Part shown: positions 1 through 9,323 of the stretch, one piece after another | How positions within the stretch are numbered: the first letter of the stretch is position 1 | How the letters are laid out: every line of letters begins with the position of its first letter | Origin: Pseudomonas sp. PH1b | Lineage (GTDB): Bacteria > Pseudomonadota > Gammaproteobacteria > Pseudomonadales > Pseudomonadaceae | DNA: 64,000 bases | Assembly: GCF_000633395.1 (NCBI RefSeq) | Contig: NZ_AYMU01000001.1 | Coordinates: forward strand, 186,001 to 250,000 | Direction of reading: 5' to 3' | The notes under the pieces: model-generated | Told to the model about the DNA's origin: nothing | Databases searched by the model: none | The model's input: only the letters and a program-made list of their open reading frames with translations | Program-made: the position numbers and the translations under genes

Positions 1-119
1 TGGGCGGGCTGGCGGTCTTCGGCCTCAACGGCTTTGTCATCGGCCCCCTGATCGCGGCGCTGTTCATGTCCAGCTGGGCGCTGTTCATCGAGACCCGGCC
101 GCGGGTGCAGTTGCCTTAG
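1..119 (+). CDS. AI-2E family transporter, C-terminal end (partial)
   Basis: Open from the left edge to a TAG at 117-119 (reading frame from base 3). The 38 visible residues contain a hydrophobic, glycine-rich stretch (GLAVFGLNGFVIGPLIAALF) ending in a short polar tail. This is the usual last membrane segment of AI-2E/PerM-family polytopic exporters, where a G-x-NGFVIGP-type motif lies near the C-terminus. Substrates in this family are mostly unproven. Nothing can be said about the start or promoter, which lie outside the window. The stop overlaps the stop of the facing minus-strand small gene. Confidence 0.7.
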   Translation, partial: GGLAVFGLNGFVIGPLIAALFMSSWALFIETRPRVQLP

Positions 120-301
120 CAGGCGTATAGCTGCCGGGTCGTCATTTCCCGAGACAGGGCCTGGGCGGCCGGCAGGGAAGGCAGAGGGCCGCTGACGGCT
201 TCGCCATCGCGTACCAGGTACCAGCAGGCGAGCAGTCCCATGGCCCTGAGCGATGCTGGAACGGCGCTGCCGACAACGGACATGATCTGAACCTTTGGCA
301 T
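116..301 (-). CDS. Small conserved-looking Pseudomonas protein (61 aa)
   Basis: A 61-residue minus-strand frame preceded by a strong Shine-Dalgarno sequence (GAGGAGG, about 7 nt before the ATG). That ribosome site is the main reason for calling it. The N-terminal half is mildly hydrophobic and the remainder is polar, with no recognised domain and no convincing signal peptide. Its TAA overlaps the TAG of the converging AI-2E transporter gene. Function unknown. Confidence 0.55.
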   Translation of the reverse strand: MPKVQIMSVVGSAVPASLRAMGLLACWYLVRDGEAVSGPLPSLPAAQALSREMTTRQLYAC

Positions 302-395
302 GGGAACCTCCTCAATTCGAGGGGTTACCTTACAAAGCGCCCAGTGCTACGAAAAATCACCCAAGTTGATAGTGGACATTGACGAGGGTGAGGGG

Positions 396-590
396 TCAAT
401 CCACTACCTGATCGAGCATGTGCATCACTTCGTGCTCGTTGAGCAGGCCCTTGCGCACCAGGTTTTCTGCCAGCAGCGAGAGAAACTTGGCGCTGCGGTG
501 GCCTTCCAGGTGCTTGAGCTCGGTAAGGGCGTCATACACGCGGCTGGAGGTGCAGAGGCCGGCGACGCGGTGCGGGTTTTGCGTGGGCAT
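396..590 (-). CDS. Small hypothetical protein (64 aa)
   Basis: A 64-residue cytosolic frame with an AAGGACG ribosome site 5-6 nt before the ATG. Its C-terminal half is helical and charged (segments such as HRSAKFLSLLAENLVRKGLL), like small regulatory or adaptor proteins that are common in Pseudomonas. No domain was recognised. The overlapping longer frames on either strand have atypical composition and no ribosome sites, so they were treated as shadows. Confidence 0.5.
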   Translation of the reverse strand: MPTQNPHRVAGLCTSSRVYDALTELKHLEGHRSAKFLSLLAENLVRKGLLNEHEVMHMLDQVVD

Positions 591-783
591 GTGGGGGCGT
601 CCTTGTTGTTATGGGCCTGTGGCGAGCGGACTGTGTCGATCTTGCAGTCCTTGAATGACACAAACATGACAATCGCATGTCGCTCTGGGCGCTCGATGGG
701 TGAACACACTATTGCCCGATTAAATAGCAAATACTGTTCCAGTCGCGACATCCTGCAGAATTATTCAGACATTTGGCTGCTGG

Positions 784-823
784 AAAAATGCAACAGGCCC
801 CGCCTTTTGGGGGCGGGGCCTGT
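784..823 (-). terminator. Rho-independent terminator downstream of the exported repeat protein
   Basis: A perfect 12-bp stem (793-804 with 812-823) closes a 7-nt loop. Read on the minus strand it is followed by a T-rich run (TGCATTTTTCC). It lies 20 bp past the stop of the minus-strand gene ending at 843 and would terminate it. Confidence 0.85.
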
Positions 824-842
824 GTCTGGATCCTGTTGCCGA

Positions 843-1199
843 TTACCAGCGGCCGGGACCGTAGTAGTAATGGGGGTGGCCGTAGTAGCCACGGGGCGGC
901 CCGTAGTAGACCGGCGCCGGACGGTAATAGACCGGTTGCTGCACATAGACCGGTGCCGGCTGGTAATAGACCGGTGGCGGTGGTGGCGCATACACCGGCT
1001 GGGGTTGCACATACACCGGTTGTTGCTGCACGTAGACCGGAGGAGCCTGGCTGGCGATCACCGAGCCCACCACGGCGGCGCCGACAACAGCACCCAACGC
1101 GGCGGGTCCGACCCAGCCGCCACCACCGTGGGCCGACGCCTGGCCTGCGACAGCGAGTGCACCGATGAGCAAGGCTATCTTGGGGATTTTGGAAATCAT
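843..1199 (-). CDS. Exported glycine/tyrosine/proline-rich repeat protein
   Basis: A 118-residue protein. The ATG at 1199 is preferred over an in-frame start six codons upstream because GAGG lies 7 nt before it. It starts with a signal peptide (positive residues, hydrophobic core, cut near AQASA-HG). A glycine-zipper-like alanine/glycine membrane segment follows at about residues 27-50. The last 65 residues are imperfect repeats of P-V-Y-V/Y-Q-P and end in a histidine/tyrosine/glycine-rich tail. Such proteins are probably envelope-located, with a structural role not established. A strong terminator follows the gene. It is monocistronic. Confidence 0.75.
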   Translation of the reverse strand: MISKIPKIALLIGALAVAGQASAHGGGGWVGPAALGAVVGAAVVGSVIASQAPPVYVQQQPVYVQPQPVYAPPPPPVYYQPAPVYVQQPVYYRPAPVYYGPPRGYYGHPHYYYGPGRW

Positions 1200-1454
1200 G
1201 GTTGTTCCTCGGTTCAACCCCAGCGTTTATGGTCTGCACCAGACTCAAGAACTGACGCGGGGATACTTCTAAGACAGCGCTTTTGGCAAAAACTGCACAG
1301 CCGCTGAGTAAATATTGTGTAAGGTCTGTACCGGCCTCTTTACCGTCATCCCTGGGCGGTGGCGAAGGCCTGTAAACCAACGCCGACATGATCAGGCACG
1401 GCGGGGTGGCTGACCAATCCCGTCTATCCGAAAGAGCCCAGCGAGGAGATGACG

Positions 1455-2273
1455 ATGCACATGAACCCCAACAAGGACACGCAACTGTGCATGTCGCTGT
1501 CCGGGCGCCCGGGGAACTTTGGCCTGCGTTTTCACAACCACCTGTATGAGCAGTTGGGGCTCAACTTCTATTACAAGGCCTTCAGCAGCCAGGACCTGCC
1601 CGGCGCGGTCCGCGGGATTCGTGCACTGGGGATTCGCGGTTGCGGGGTGTCCATGCCGTTCAAGGAAGATTGCATTGCCCTGGTGGACGAACTGGATGCA
1701 TCGGCCCGGGTGATTGCCTCGATCAACACCATCGTCAACACCGACGGCCATCTCAAGGCCTACAACACCGACTACATCGCCGTAGCGCAGTTGCTGGCAA
1801 GCCACCGGGTGCCCAGGGAGTCGAGTTTTGCCCTGCGTGGCAGCGGCGGCATGGCCAAGGCGGTGGCCAGTGCCTTGCGCGATGGTGGTTACACCCAGGG
1901 CGTGATCGTGGCCCGCAATCCTCTGGCCGGGCGCGCCCTGGCCGATTCGCTGGGGTATTCGTGGCAGGCGGAGCTGGGTAGCCTGCGGCCGCAGATGCTG
2001 ATCAACGTGACGCCGATCGGCATGAGCGGGGGCCCCGAAGCGCAACACTTGGCCTTTGAGCCCGAGGCGATCAAGGCCGCGCAGAGGGTGTTCGATGTGG
2101 TGGCGGTGCCGGCCGAAACCCCTCTGATCATCCGCGCGCGGGCCGAGGGCAAGCAGGTCATCACGGGGCTTGAGGTGATTGCCCTCCAGGCCCTGGAGCA
2201 GTTTGTCCTGTACACCGGCGTGCGTCCGAGCGACGAGCAATTCCAGAAAGCCGTGGCCTTCGCCCGGGGGTGA
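1455..2273 (+). CDS. Shikimate dehydrogenase-like oxidoreductase
   Basis: About 272 residues with the two-domain layout of the AroE/YdiB superfamily. The N-terminal substrate domain has SLSGRPGNFG near residue 13 and the catalytic-lysine region VSMPFKED near 65. A YNTDY segment near 100 matches the Asn/Asp substrate ligands. The NAD(P)-binding domain starts with the glycine-rich loop GSGGMAKA near 125. Family members reduce 3-dehydroshikimate or act on quinate and related compounds; divergence from housekeeping AroE suggests an SDH-like paralogue. GAGGAG at 1443-1448 fits a start at 1455 (6-nt spacing) better than the ATG at 1449. Monocistronic. Confidence 0.8.
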   Translation: MHMNPNKDTQLCMSLSGRPGNFGLRFHNHLYEQLGLNFYYKAFSSQDLPGAVRGIRALGIRGCGVSMPFKEDCIALVDELDASARVIASINTIVNTDGHLKAYNTDYIAVAQLLASHRVPRESSFALRGSGGMAKAVASALRDGGYTQGVIVARNPLAGRALADSLGYSWQAELGSLRPQMLINVTPIGMSGGPEAQHLAFEPEAIKAAQRVFDVVAVPAETPLIIRARAEGKQVITGLEVIALQALEQFVLYTGVRPSDEQFQKAVAFARG

Positions 2274-2430
2274 TGCGCAAAACTGCAGCCGCAAGCCTGA
2301 GCGGAGGGCGAGAAGGCGGGCGTCGGGTTCCGGCGCGTGTGCCGCTGATGGCTCGACGCCGCTTTGCTTGCTGGCGCCGGCGACTCCAGGGGCCTGTGAC
2401 GCTACGGCCTCTGGAGGCTGCGCTGCCAGG

Positions 2431-3081
2431 TCAGCCTTCGAGCTGGGCCAGGCGTTCTTCGAGGGCGGCGATCCGCGCTTCGAGTTCTTCGATGCGTTCC
2501 ACCGAAACAGCGCTGGCGCTGCTGCGTTCGGCCGGGTTGCCGCGAGCTGCGAGGATAGCCTCGATGTCCGCCGGGTCGCCCAGGGCATGGGTGTAGCGGT
2601 CTTCGCGCTGGCCGGCCTGGCGCGGGATGTGCAGGGCCAGGCCCCGGGCGATCAGGCGTTCGAGCTGGTGCAGGACCTGTTCGCTGTCTTCGAAGTCATG
2701 CATGCGCCCGCTGCGGGTCAGCAGTTCATTGACCGTCTGCGGGCCCCGCAGGAACATCAGGCCGCACAGGATCAGTTGCGCCGGCACCAGTTCCAGGGCC
2801 TTGTCCAGGCGCTGCTCCCAGCGGTCGGCCCGGCTGCCCATTACCAGGCGGGTAAAACCCTGGGCTTCGAGGGCCCGCAGGCTCTGGCCGACCTGGCCCG
2901 GGGTCAGGTTCATCACCGGCTCGCGGCTGGTTTTCTGATTGCAGGCAATCACCAGGGCGTTGAGGGTCAGGGGATAGGTTTCCGGGCTGGTGGCCTGTTT
3001 TTCGATCAACGATCCCAGGACGCGGATGTCGGTGCTGCCCAGGCGTAGTGCTTCGCTGGGGGTGTCGTGCTCGCTGCTCAT
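2431..3081 (-). CDS. YceH family protein (DUF480, UPF0502)
   Basis: A 216-residue cytosolic protein. It matches the YceH family: two winged-helix-like domains (an N-terminal [19 protein letters not shown] segment and a middle NQKTSREPV segment are family hallmarks). It ends in a coiled coil rich in E, L and R (about residues 185-216). Its function is unproven in all bacteria; the fold suggests nucleic-acid binding. The ATG at 3081 has AAGGGA upstream and agrees with the family N-terminus; a GTG seven codons earlier is possible. Confidence 0.85.
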   Translation of the reverse strand: MSSEHDTPSEALRLGSTDIRVLGSLIEKQATSPETYPLTLNALVIACNQKTSREPVMNLTPGQVGQSLRALEAQGFTRLVMGSRADRWEQRLDKALELVPAQLILCGLMFLRGPQTVNELLTRSGRMHDFEDSEQVLHQLERLIARGLALHIPRQAGQREDRYTHALGDPADIEAILAARGNPAERSSASAVSVERIEELEARIAALEERLAQLEG

Positions 3082-3313
3082 GAGTGCGGGTCCCTTGGTC
3101 ACTGATGGAGGGTGCGTGGAAAGCCGGGCGCATTGCGTGCAATGGCTGCCTCGGGCTTTGCGTGGCCGCTGCGGCCGCCGTCGAGGGGCTCTGTTTTACC
3201 TGCTGAACCCGCTTCTGACCATCAGAACTTGGTGGTGCAAGAAACAAACGCAGGGTTTGCCGGCATACCCGGGTGTCGCGCCCGCCACCAGGGACGGGCG
3301 CGGTTCCAGTACC

Positions 3314-5833
3314 TCAGTTCAGTTGCGGGTCTGCTGCCGGCTCCCGGGTGTGTTGCGCAGCCGGGCGTGCGGCGGTATCGGTGGGGTGTTCCAGGCATTG
3401 GCGAGCGAACCGGGCCACCTGGCGCAGGGCATCCCTGGCGGAGCGCAGGTAGAAGGTCTGGAGCTGGAACACGTGCCAGCGGTCCTGGTGGATCTGCAGT
3501 TGGCAAGGCACCGCCGATTGCCGAGCGCGCGCCGCCAGGCGAGTGGCATCGGACAGCAGCAGTTCCTCATCGCCGACCTGGATTAGCATCGGCGGCAGGC
3601 CGCGCAGGTCTGCTTCCAGGGGGCGGTGGCAAAGCGTTGCGGGTGGCACCGCATAGGCCTTGAGTGCCTGCTCCAGCCAGTCGCGGCGAATCATCGGGTC
3701 GGCCCCCGCCCGAGTGTGCAGGCTGGCCCCGCCAAGGTCGGGGTCGGTGACTGGCGACAGCAGCACCAGCCCGGCGGCAATGGTTTCCCCGCGCTCTTTC
3801 AAGCTCAGGGCCAGGGCCAGTACCAGAGCGCCCCCGGCGGAGTCGCCGGCAATCAGCAGAGATTCGGCCGGGCAGCCCTGGGCGCGGATCGCGTCATAGC
3901 AGGCCAGGCAATCCTCCAGTGCCGCCGGGTAGGGATGCTCCGGTGCCAGCCGATAGTCGGGGACCCAGACACTGCAGCCGCTTTCCCTGGCCAGGTGGCT
4001 GGTGACGCTGTAGTGGGTGTCCGGATTGCCCAGGCAGAAGGCCCCGCCGTGCAGGTAGAGAATGACCCCTTTGGCCGCCGTCGCCTTGGGTTCGATTATC
4101 TGCAATCCCCGTTGGCCCAGTTGTGTGCGCTGTCGGGTGACGCCCAGGCAGCCGGGCATCAGCCATGACAGGCGGTTGACCAGCCGGCGTTGGCTGGCGA
4201 GGGCCCGCGGCGGGCCGATCAGGGCCTTGAAGCTGGCGCGCAGGAACAGTCGCAGGAAGGCCGCGTTGCTGCGCTCCAGCCAGTCCTGTGGTGCTGCCAC
4301 ACGTTGCCCGTCCTGAGCCGATGAAGGTTGGTCCAGGGGGCTGGCCAGTCGATAGGCCTGCAGTCCGGCATACCGGGTGAGCCAGCGATAGGACCAGGTG
4401 AAGCCCGGCCAGTTGGTGCTGTTGTGCCCGCGGGCATCGACATACCAGCTCTGGCATCCGCTCCACACCGAAGTGGCCAGGCGTTGCTGGATGCGCTGTT
4501 GGAAACGCTGGTGCGGCTGCTCGTCCACTTCCAGGGTGCTCGCGCCGCTCTTCTGTAGCGCCTGGCGGCACTTCAGCACATGGGAAATCTGGCTTTCGAG
4601 CATGTGGATGATGGAGTTGTGGCCGAGGTTGGTGTTGGGCCCGTAGAGCATGAAGAAGTTGGGGAACTGCGGCACGCTGATCCCCAGGTAGGCTGCCGCG
4701 CCCTGCTGCCAGGCCTGGTTCAGCTCGAGGCCGTTGCGACCGATGATGCGCATCGGCGAGAGGAACTCGGTGGCGGCGAAACCGGTGCCGTAGATGATCG
4801 TGTCCACCGGGTGCTGCTGGCCGTCCCGGGTCTGGATGCCTTGTTCGGTGATGCGCTGGATGCCCTGGGTCAGCAGTTCGACCTGGGGTTTGTCGAAGGT
4901 CTTGAGGTAGTCGTTGGACAGCAGGATGCGTTTGCAGCCGATGGGATAGTCCGGGGTCATGCGCTGGCGCAGCTCGGGGCTGGAGACCGAGGCGTCCAGC
5001 AGCTTGCGAAAGGGCGCGCCCACCGCCCATTTGGTCAGGCCCTGCAGGCGGGTGAAGCCCAGCGCCCGGGATTCGAAGTACAGGTAGTGGCCGGCGCGGA
5101 CCAGTTTCATCCACCACCGATGCCGGGCGAAGCGTTGCAGGTCCCTGGCGCTGTAGGCCCTATCGGCCTTGGGCATGATGTAGGCCGGCGAGCGCTGGAA
5201 AACCTTGAGCGTTGCCACCTGGTCGGCAATCTGCGGGACGAACTGGATGGCCGAGGCGCCGGTGCCGATCACCGCCACCCGCTGCTGGGTCAGGGAATGC
5301 TGGTGATCCCAGGTGGCGGAATGGAACACGTGGCCCCGAAAGCTTTCCATGCCCGGCAGGTTGGGCAGGGCAGGGCGACTCAACTGGCCGGTGGCGCTGA
5401 TCAACAAGCGGGCCATGAACACCTGACCGTCAGTGCAGGTCACCCGCCAGCAGGAACTGGCCTCATCGAACGCGGCCAGGCGCACCTCGGCGCCATAGCG
5501 CAGATGCCGCTCCAGCTCATAGGTCCGGGCGCAATGCTGCAGGTAGCTGTGGATTTCCGCCTGGGGCGCGAACACTCGGGTCCAGCGCGGGTTGGGTTCG
5601 AAGGAGAAGGAGTACAGGTGCGAGGGCACGTCGCAGGCGGCTCCGGGGTAGGTGTTGTCACGCCAGACGCCACCGACGTCCTGGCCCTTCTCGAGGATGA
5701 TGAAGCGGCTGACGCCGGCCTTGCGCAGGGCGATGGCCATGCCCAGGCCGCCGAAGCCGCTGCCGATGATGATGGCCTCCAAAGGCGCGCCGGATTGGGA
5801 CTGCGGGTGCGAAGCGGGTGCGGATTCGGGCAT
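3314..5833 (-). CDS. Baeyer-Villiger-type flavin monooxygenase fused to an alpha/beta hydrolase
   Basis: An 839-residue two-enzyme fusion. Residues 1 to about 490 are a flavin monooxygenase with an FAD Rossmann loop (GSGFGG, about 24), the Baeyer-Villiger fingerprint F-x-G-x3-H-x3-W-D at 165-176, and an NADPH loop (IGTGAS, about 189). Residues about 560-825 are a hormone-sensitive-lipase-type hydrolase with HGG (about 595) for the oxyanion hole, nucleophile motif GDSAGG (about 663), an acid in GDEELLLSD (about 755), and the His in DRWH (about 787). A ketone could be oxidised to an ester or lactone and then hydrolysed by the same polypeptide; the substrate is unknown. GAGG lies before the ATG. 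An AraC-type regulator is divergent. Confidence 0.85.
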   Translation of the reverse strand: MPESAPASHPQSQSGAPLEAIIIGSGFGGLGMAIALRKAGVSRFIILEKGQDVGGVWRDNTYPGAACDVPSHLYSFSFEPNPRWTRVFAPQAEIHSYLQHCARTYELERHLRYGAEVRLAAFDEASSCWRVTCTDGQVFMARLLISATGQLSRPALPNLPGMESFRGHVFHSATWDHQHSLTQQRVAVIGTGASAIQFVPQIADQVATLKVFQRSPAYIMPKADRAYSARDLQRFARHRWWMKLVRAGHYLYFESRALGFTRLQGLTKWAVGAPFRKLLDASVSSPELRQRMTPDYPIGCKRILLSNDYLKTFDKPQVELLTQGIQRITEQGIQTRDGQQHPVDTIIYGTGFAATEFLSPMRIIGRNGLELNQAWQQGAAAYLGISVPQFPNFFMLYGPNTNLGHNSIIHMLESQISHVLKCRQALQKSGASTLEVDEQPHQRFQQRIQQRLATSVWSGCQSWYVDARGHNSTNWPGFTWSYRWLTRYAGLQAYRLASPLDQPSSAQDGQRVAAPQDWLERSNAAFLRLFLRASFKALIGPPRALASQRRLVNRLSWLMPGCLGVTRQRTQLGQRGLQIIEPKATAAKGVILYLHGGAFCLGNPDTHYSVTSHLARESGCSVWVPDYRLAPEHPYPAALEDCLACYDAIRAQGCPAESLLIAGDSAGGALVLALALSLKERGETIAAGLVLLSPVTDPDLGGASLHTRAGADPMIRRDWLEQALKAYAVPPATLCHRPLEADLRGLPPMLIQVGDEELLLSDATRLAARARQSAVPCQLQIHQDRWHVFQLQTFYLRSARDALRQVARFARQCLEHPTDTAARPAAQHTREPAADPQLN

Positions 5834-6010
5834 GACGACCTCGTTGTTATTGTTGTGCGGCGCAGGGTTGGTTCATCTTGGGCCACTTCCATGTGACTGC
5901 GGTGCAGCCCCGATCAGTGAAGCATGCAGGTAAACCTTCGTGGACCCCATGCTGCAACGGGACAAGTGTTTTAGTATTTGGGCCAATTCAGCCTTTCACG
6001 AGCCTGCCCC

Positions 6011-7054
6011 ATGAGCTTCCAGTCGTTCACCCGTGGACCGTCCAGTGCGTTGCTGCTGGTGAACTTCGGCCGGGAAAAGGGCCTGGCGGTGGTGCCGCTC
6101 CTGGCGGGGGCCGGGCTGACCCTGGAGCAGTTGCAGGACCCCAACAGTCTGCTTTCGGCCACGCAGGAGCTGCGTCTGGTGAGCAACCTGCTGGCCTTAC
6201 TCGGGCAGCCACCGGGGCTCGGTTATGAAGTGGGCGCGCGTTACCACTTCTCCACGTATGGCCTGTTCGGTTATGGCCTGATCAGCAGCGCGACGCCGGC
6301 GGATGCCCTGAACCTGGCGTTGCGTTTTCTGCCGCTGACCTACGCATTTGCCTCGATCGGCTATCGGTTGGAGCCTGGTGTGGGGAGGCTGGTCTTCGAT
6401 GAGCCACAGGTGGCGGACCCTGCGTTGCGCGAGTTCCTGCTGGCGCGAGACATGGCGGCTGCAGCGGTGTTGATGCAGGAAATCGTCGGCCAGGACTTTC
6501 AGTTGCTGCGTGTGACTCGCTGCGGGGCAGCCCCCGGCGTGCCTGGCGATGTCCCGGCGCCGTGCATTCTGGGGGTACGCCCGGAATATCGGGCCACCTG
6601 CCATAGCCTGGCGTTTGACCGGCGCTTTCTAAACCGGCCCCTGCCCCAGGCCAATCCGCTGACGGTGTCGATGTGCGAGCAGATGTGTGCACAGTTGCTG
6701 GAACGCCGGCAGGCGCATCCGCGAGCGGCGGAGCAGGTGCGCCAGTATCTTGATGCCTTGCCGGCCGGCCCGATGCCTGACTTGCCGGGCATGGCGCGCT
6801 TGCTCCGGACCAGCGTGCGCACCCTGAAGCGGCGCTTGCAAGAGGAGGGCACCAGCTATCGGCAGTTGCTGGCTCGCCAGCGCAGCGCCCGGGCCCTGGA
6901 GCTGCTGGGCAACTCCGGGTTGAGCTTGACGCAGATTGCTGAACGACTGGGGTTCAGTGACCTGTCGAGTTTTTCCCAATCGTTCAAGCGCTGGTTCGGC
7001 GTGCCCCCCAGCGCCTATCGCCCTGGCATCGCACGCCGGCCAGCGCCGGGATAA
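6011..7054 (+). CDS. AraC-family transcriptional regulator
   Basis: About 347 residues. Residues up to about 200 resemble the arabinose-binding-like sensory domain of the OruR/ArgR-type AraC group. The last 100 residues carry two helix-turn-helix units (the second includes LTQIAERLGFSDLSSFSQSF, followed by a W-F-G-x-P-P-S-x-Y-R ending typical of AraC proteins). It is transcribed away from the monooxygenase-hydrolase fusion with about 180 bp between them, so it probably controls that gene in response to a substrate. The ATG at 6011 is preferred; a TTG at 5978 is in frame, and neither has a strong ribosome site. Confidence 0.85.
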   Translation: MSFQSFTRGPSSALLLVNFGREKGLAVVPLLAGAGLTLEQLQDPNSLLSATQELRLVSNLLALLGQPPGLGYEVGARYHFSTYGLFGYGLISSATPADALNLALRFLPLTYAFASIGYRLEPGVGRLVFDEPQVADPALREFLLARDMAAAAVLMQEIVGQDFQLLRVTRCGAAPGVPGDVPAPCILGVRPEYRATCHSLAFDRRFLNRPLPQANPLTVSMCEQMCAQLLERRQAHPRAAEQVRQYLDALPAGPMPDLPGMARLLRTSVRTLKRRLQEEGTSYRQLLARQRSARALELLGNSGLSLTQIAERLGFSDLSSFSQSFKRWFGVPPSAYRPGIARRPAPG

Positions 7055-7079
7055 ACGCCCCGGCCCGGGCCGCTGTGGC

Positions 7080-7085
7080 TATAAT
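7080..7085 (+). promoter_or_regulatory. Candidate -10 element of the DUF1993 gene
   Basis: A perfect TATAAT hexamer with an upstream TG (TGGCTATAAT), 40 bp before the DUF1993 start codon. No good -35 is visible in the GC-rich segment before it, as in extended -10 promoters. Confidence 0.45.
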
Positions 7086-7125
7086 CCCTGCTCGCTGTAT
7101 TCCTGCCATCCATGTCGAGACTGTC

Positions 7126-7635
7126 ATGACTATTTCCCTGTACGCTGCTTCCGTTCCTGTCTTCAAGCAAATGCTCAACGCCTTGAGCGATGTGCTGCAC
7201 AAGGCCGAAGCTCATGCCACGGCCAAGAACATCGAGCCCAACGCCTTGCTGCAGGCGCGCCTGTACCCGGACATGTTCCCGCTGGTGCGCCAGGTGCAGA
7301 TCGCGGTGGATTTCGCCAAGGGCGTGTCGGCCCGCCTGGCTGAGGTCGAGCTGCCCAAGTATGACGACGCTGAAGTGACCTTCTCCGACCTGCAGGCGCT
7401 GATCGCCAAGGTTCTGGCCTTTATCGACGGCATTCAGCCGGCGCAGATCGACGGCAAGGAAGGCATCGAGATCGTGACTCGCCCGGGCACCCCGAAAGAG
7501 AAGCGCTTCAGTGGCCAGTCCTACCTGCTGACCTACGGCCTGCCGCAGTTCTTCTTCCACGTCACCACCACCTACGCGATCCTGCGTCACAACGGTGTGG
7601 AAGTGGGCAAGCGCGACTACATGGGCGCGTTCTAA
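7126..7635 (+). CDS. DUF1993 domain protein
   Basis: A 169-residue cytosolic protein that matches DUF1993 over its length: an N-terminal helix (SLYAASVPVFKQMLNALSDVL), a central LYPDMFPLVRQVQIAVDFAK motif, and a C-terminal YGLPQFFFHVTTTYAILRH motif. The family resembles DinB-like four-helix bundles and its function is unknown. The ATG at 7126 matches the family N-terminus; an in-frame ATG 17 codons upstream lies in GC-rich leader sequence. A bidirectional terminator follows. Confidence 0.85.
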   Translation: MTISLYAASVPVFKQMLNALSDVLHKAEAHATAKNIEPNALLQARLYPDMFPLVRQVQIAVDFAKGVSARLAEVELPKYDDAEVTFSDLQALIAKVLAFIDGIQPAQIDGKEGIEIVTRPGTPKEKRFSGQSYLLTYGLPQFFFHVTTTYAILRHNGVEVGKRDYMGAF

Positions 7636-7696
7636 AACCCCGGCTACGAGCGACATGAGCGACTGTCGAGCGACGCTCAGGCAGTTTTCGTAGCGC

Positions 7697-7735
7697 AAAA
7701 AAAGCCCGGCCAGGTTGACCCTGGCCGGGCTTTTT
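7697..7735. terminator. Bidirectional terminator between the DUF1993 gene and sstT
   Basis: A perfect 12-bp stem (7703-7714 with 7720-7731) with a 5-nt loop, flanked by an A7 run on the left and a T run on the right. It works in both directions for the two converging genes. Confidence 0.9.
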
Positions 7736-7747
7736 AGTGCCTGGCAA

Positions 7748-8980
7748 TCAGGCGCTGGCTTGCGCCTTGTCTTCCTGGGCCATGCAGGCCGCCGCAGTGA
7801 AGAGTACGTCGGTGGAGGAGTTCAGCGCGGTTTCCGCCGAATCCTGCAACACGCCGATGATGAAGCCCACGGCCACTACCTGCATGGCGATCTCGCTGGG
7901 AATGCCGAACAGGCTGCAGGCCAGGGGGATCAGCAGCAGCGAGCCGCCGGCGACACCGGAAGCGCCGCAGGCGCAGACCGCAGCCACGACACTCAGGAGC
8001 ACTGCAGTGGGCAGGTCGACAGCGATGCCCAGGGTGTGCACGGCAGCCAGGGTCAGCACGGTGATGGTGATCGCCGCGCCGGCCATGTTGATGGTGGCGC
8101 CCAGGGGGATGGACACCGAGTAGGTGTCTTCATGCAGGCCCAGGCGCTTGCTCAGCTCCAGGTTGACCGGGATGTTGGCCGCCGAACTGCGGGTGAAGAA
8201 GGCGGTGATGCCGCTTTCACGCAAGCAGGTCAGCACCAGTGGGAACGGGTTGCGGCGGATCTTCCAGAACACGATCAGCGGGTTCATCACCAGGGCCACG
8301 AACAGCATGCAACCGATCAGTACCGCCAGCAGGTGCAGGTAGCCGAGCAGGGCGTCGAAGCCCGAAGTGGCCAGGGTCGAGGCCACCAGGCCGAAGATCC
8401 CCAGGGGCGCGAAGCGGATCACTACGCGCACGATCAGGGTCACCCCGTTGGACAGGTCATCGAGCACGGTGCGGGTGGTCTCGCCGGCATGGCGGATGGC
8501 CACGCCCATGCCGATGGCCCAGGCCAGGATGCCGATGAAGTTAGCGTTCATCAGGGCGCTCACCGGGTTGTCCACCACGCTCAGCAGCAGGCTCTGCAGC
8601 ACTTCAGTGATGCCGCCCGGGGCGCTGATGGCGACATCGTGGGTGGCCAGTACCAGGGAGGAGGGGAACAGGGTGCTGGCAATCACCGCCACTACCGCGG
8701 CAGCAAAGGTGCCCAGCAGGTAGAGCACCAGGATCGGCCGGATGTGGGTTTCCTGGCCGTGCTTGTGGTTGGCGATCGACGCCATCACCAGCACGAACAC
8801 CAGGATCGGCGCCACGGCCTTGAGCGCCGAGACAAACACCTTGCCGATGAAGGTGGTGGATTTCGCCAGTTCAGGGGCGAACAGCGCCAGGGCGATACCG
8901 GCAATCAGGCCGATGACAATCTGCGTGACCAGGCTGAGACGTTTGAGGGACTGCAGAAAGGAAGGGGGTGAAGCGCTCAT
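7748..8980 (-). CDS. sstT: Serine/threonine:sodium symporter SstT
   Basis: A 410-residue inner-membrane protein of the dicarboxylate/amino acid:cation symporter (DAACS) family, imports Ser and Thr with Na+. It has about eight membrane segments plus re-entrant loops. The serine-rich loop motif ([16 protein letters not shown], near residue 255) and the [18 protein letters not shown] segment near 290 are diagnostic for SstT. The length equals that of E. coli SstT. AGAGA lies 7 nt before the ATG. It shares a bidirectional terminator with the converging DUF1993 gene. Confidence 0.93.
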   Translation of the reverse strand: MSASPPSFLQSLKRLSLVTQIVIGLIAGIALALFAPELAKSTTFIGKVFVSALKAVAPILVFVLVMASIANHKHGQETHIRPILVLYLLGTFAAAVVAVIASTLFPSSLVLATHDVAISAPGGITEVLQSLLLSVVDNPVSALMNANFIGILAWAIGMGVAIRHAGETTRTVLDDLSNGVTLIVRVVIRFAPLGIFGLVASTLATSGFDALLGYLHLLAVLIGCMLFVALVMNPLIVFWKIRRNPFPLVLTCLRESGITAFFTRSSAANIPVNLELSKRLGLHEDTYSVSIPLGATINMAGAAITITVLTLAAVHTLGIAVDLPTAVLLSVVAAVCACGASGVAGGSLLLIPLACSLFGIPSEIAMQVVAVGFIIGVLQDSAETALNSSTDVLFTAAACMAQEDKAQASA

Positions 8981-9323
8981 GACGGTATCTCTGTTTTTTT
9001 TAATGGGCGAAGCCTACCTGCCGCAAGCCCCTGGCCGAAAGATGACCGGGGTTGAACCAACAGGCGCTGGAACGCTCGAAAAGGGCAACGGGCGATCGGG
9101 TGGCCTGGGTGGCAAGCGCACGCGAAACCGCCTGTTTTGGCAGGGAGCGGACTTTATCACAGCTGTTTACGGTTCCTGCGTCGATGTGACGATCTGCCAC
9201 TTGTCACTGCCATGCTGGTTGCCCTGACCCGTACTCACTCTGTTAATATTCGCCATCCCCTTTTCCTATCCAGTCAGCGGGCCCTTCGGGCTGTCGCTGC
9301 TGTCGCCGTTTCTGGAGTTCCCC
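8981..9323. other. Intergenic region between sstT and an MFS transporter gene
   Basis: 343 bp between divergent genes. It should hold the sstT promoter on the left and the MFS promoter on the right. An AT-rich TTAATATT element at about 9241-9250 and a small GGCCCTTCGGGCT hairpin before the MFS start are visible. The short frames here have no ribosome sites and unusual composition, and were not called. Confidence 0.4.

Noticed and set aside
300..1307. 335-codon plus-strand frame
   Set aside because: It runs antisense through two supported minus-strand genes and their terminator, and its composition (Arg/Cys/His-rich) is not protein-like.
4580..5896. 438-codon plus-strand frame opposite the monooxygenase
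   Set aside because: Antisense shadow: the minus-strand frame shows complete enzyme motifs and a ribosome site.
7715..8971. Long plus-strand open frame antisense to sstT
   Set aside because: It is very rich in Gln, His, Gly and Asp with no ribosome site, typical of the antisense of a GC-rich membrane protein gene. SstT on the other strand is unambiguous.
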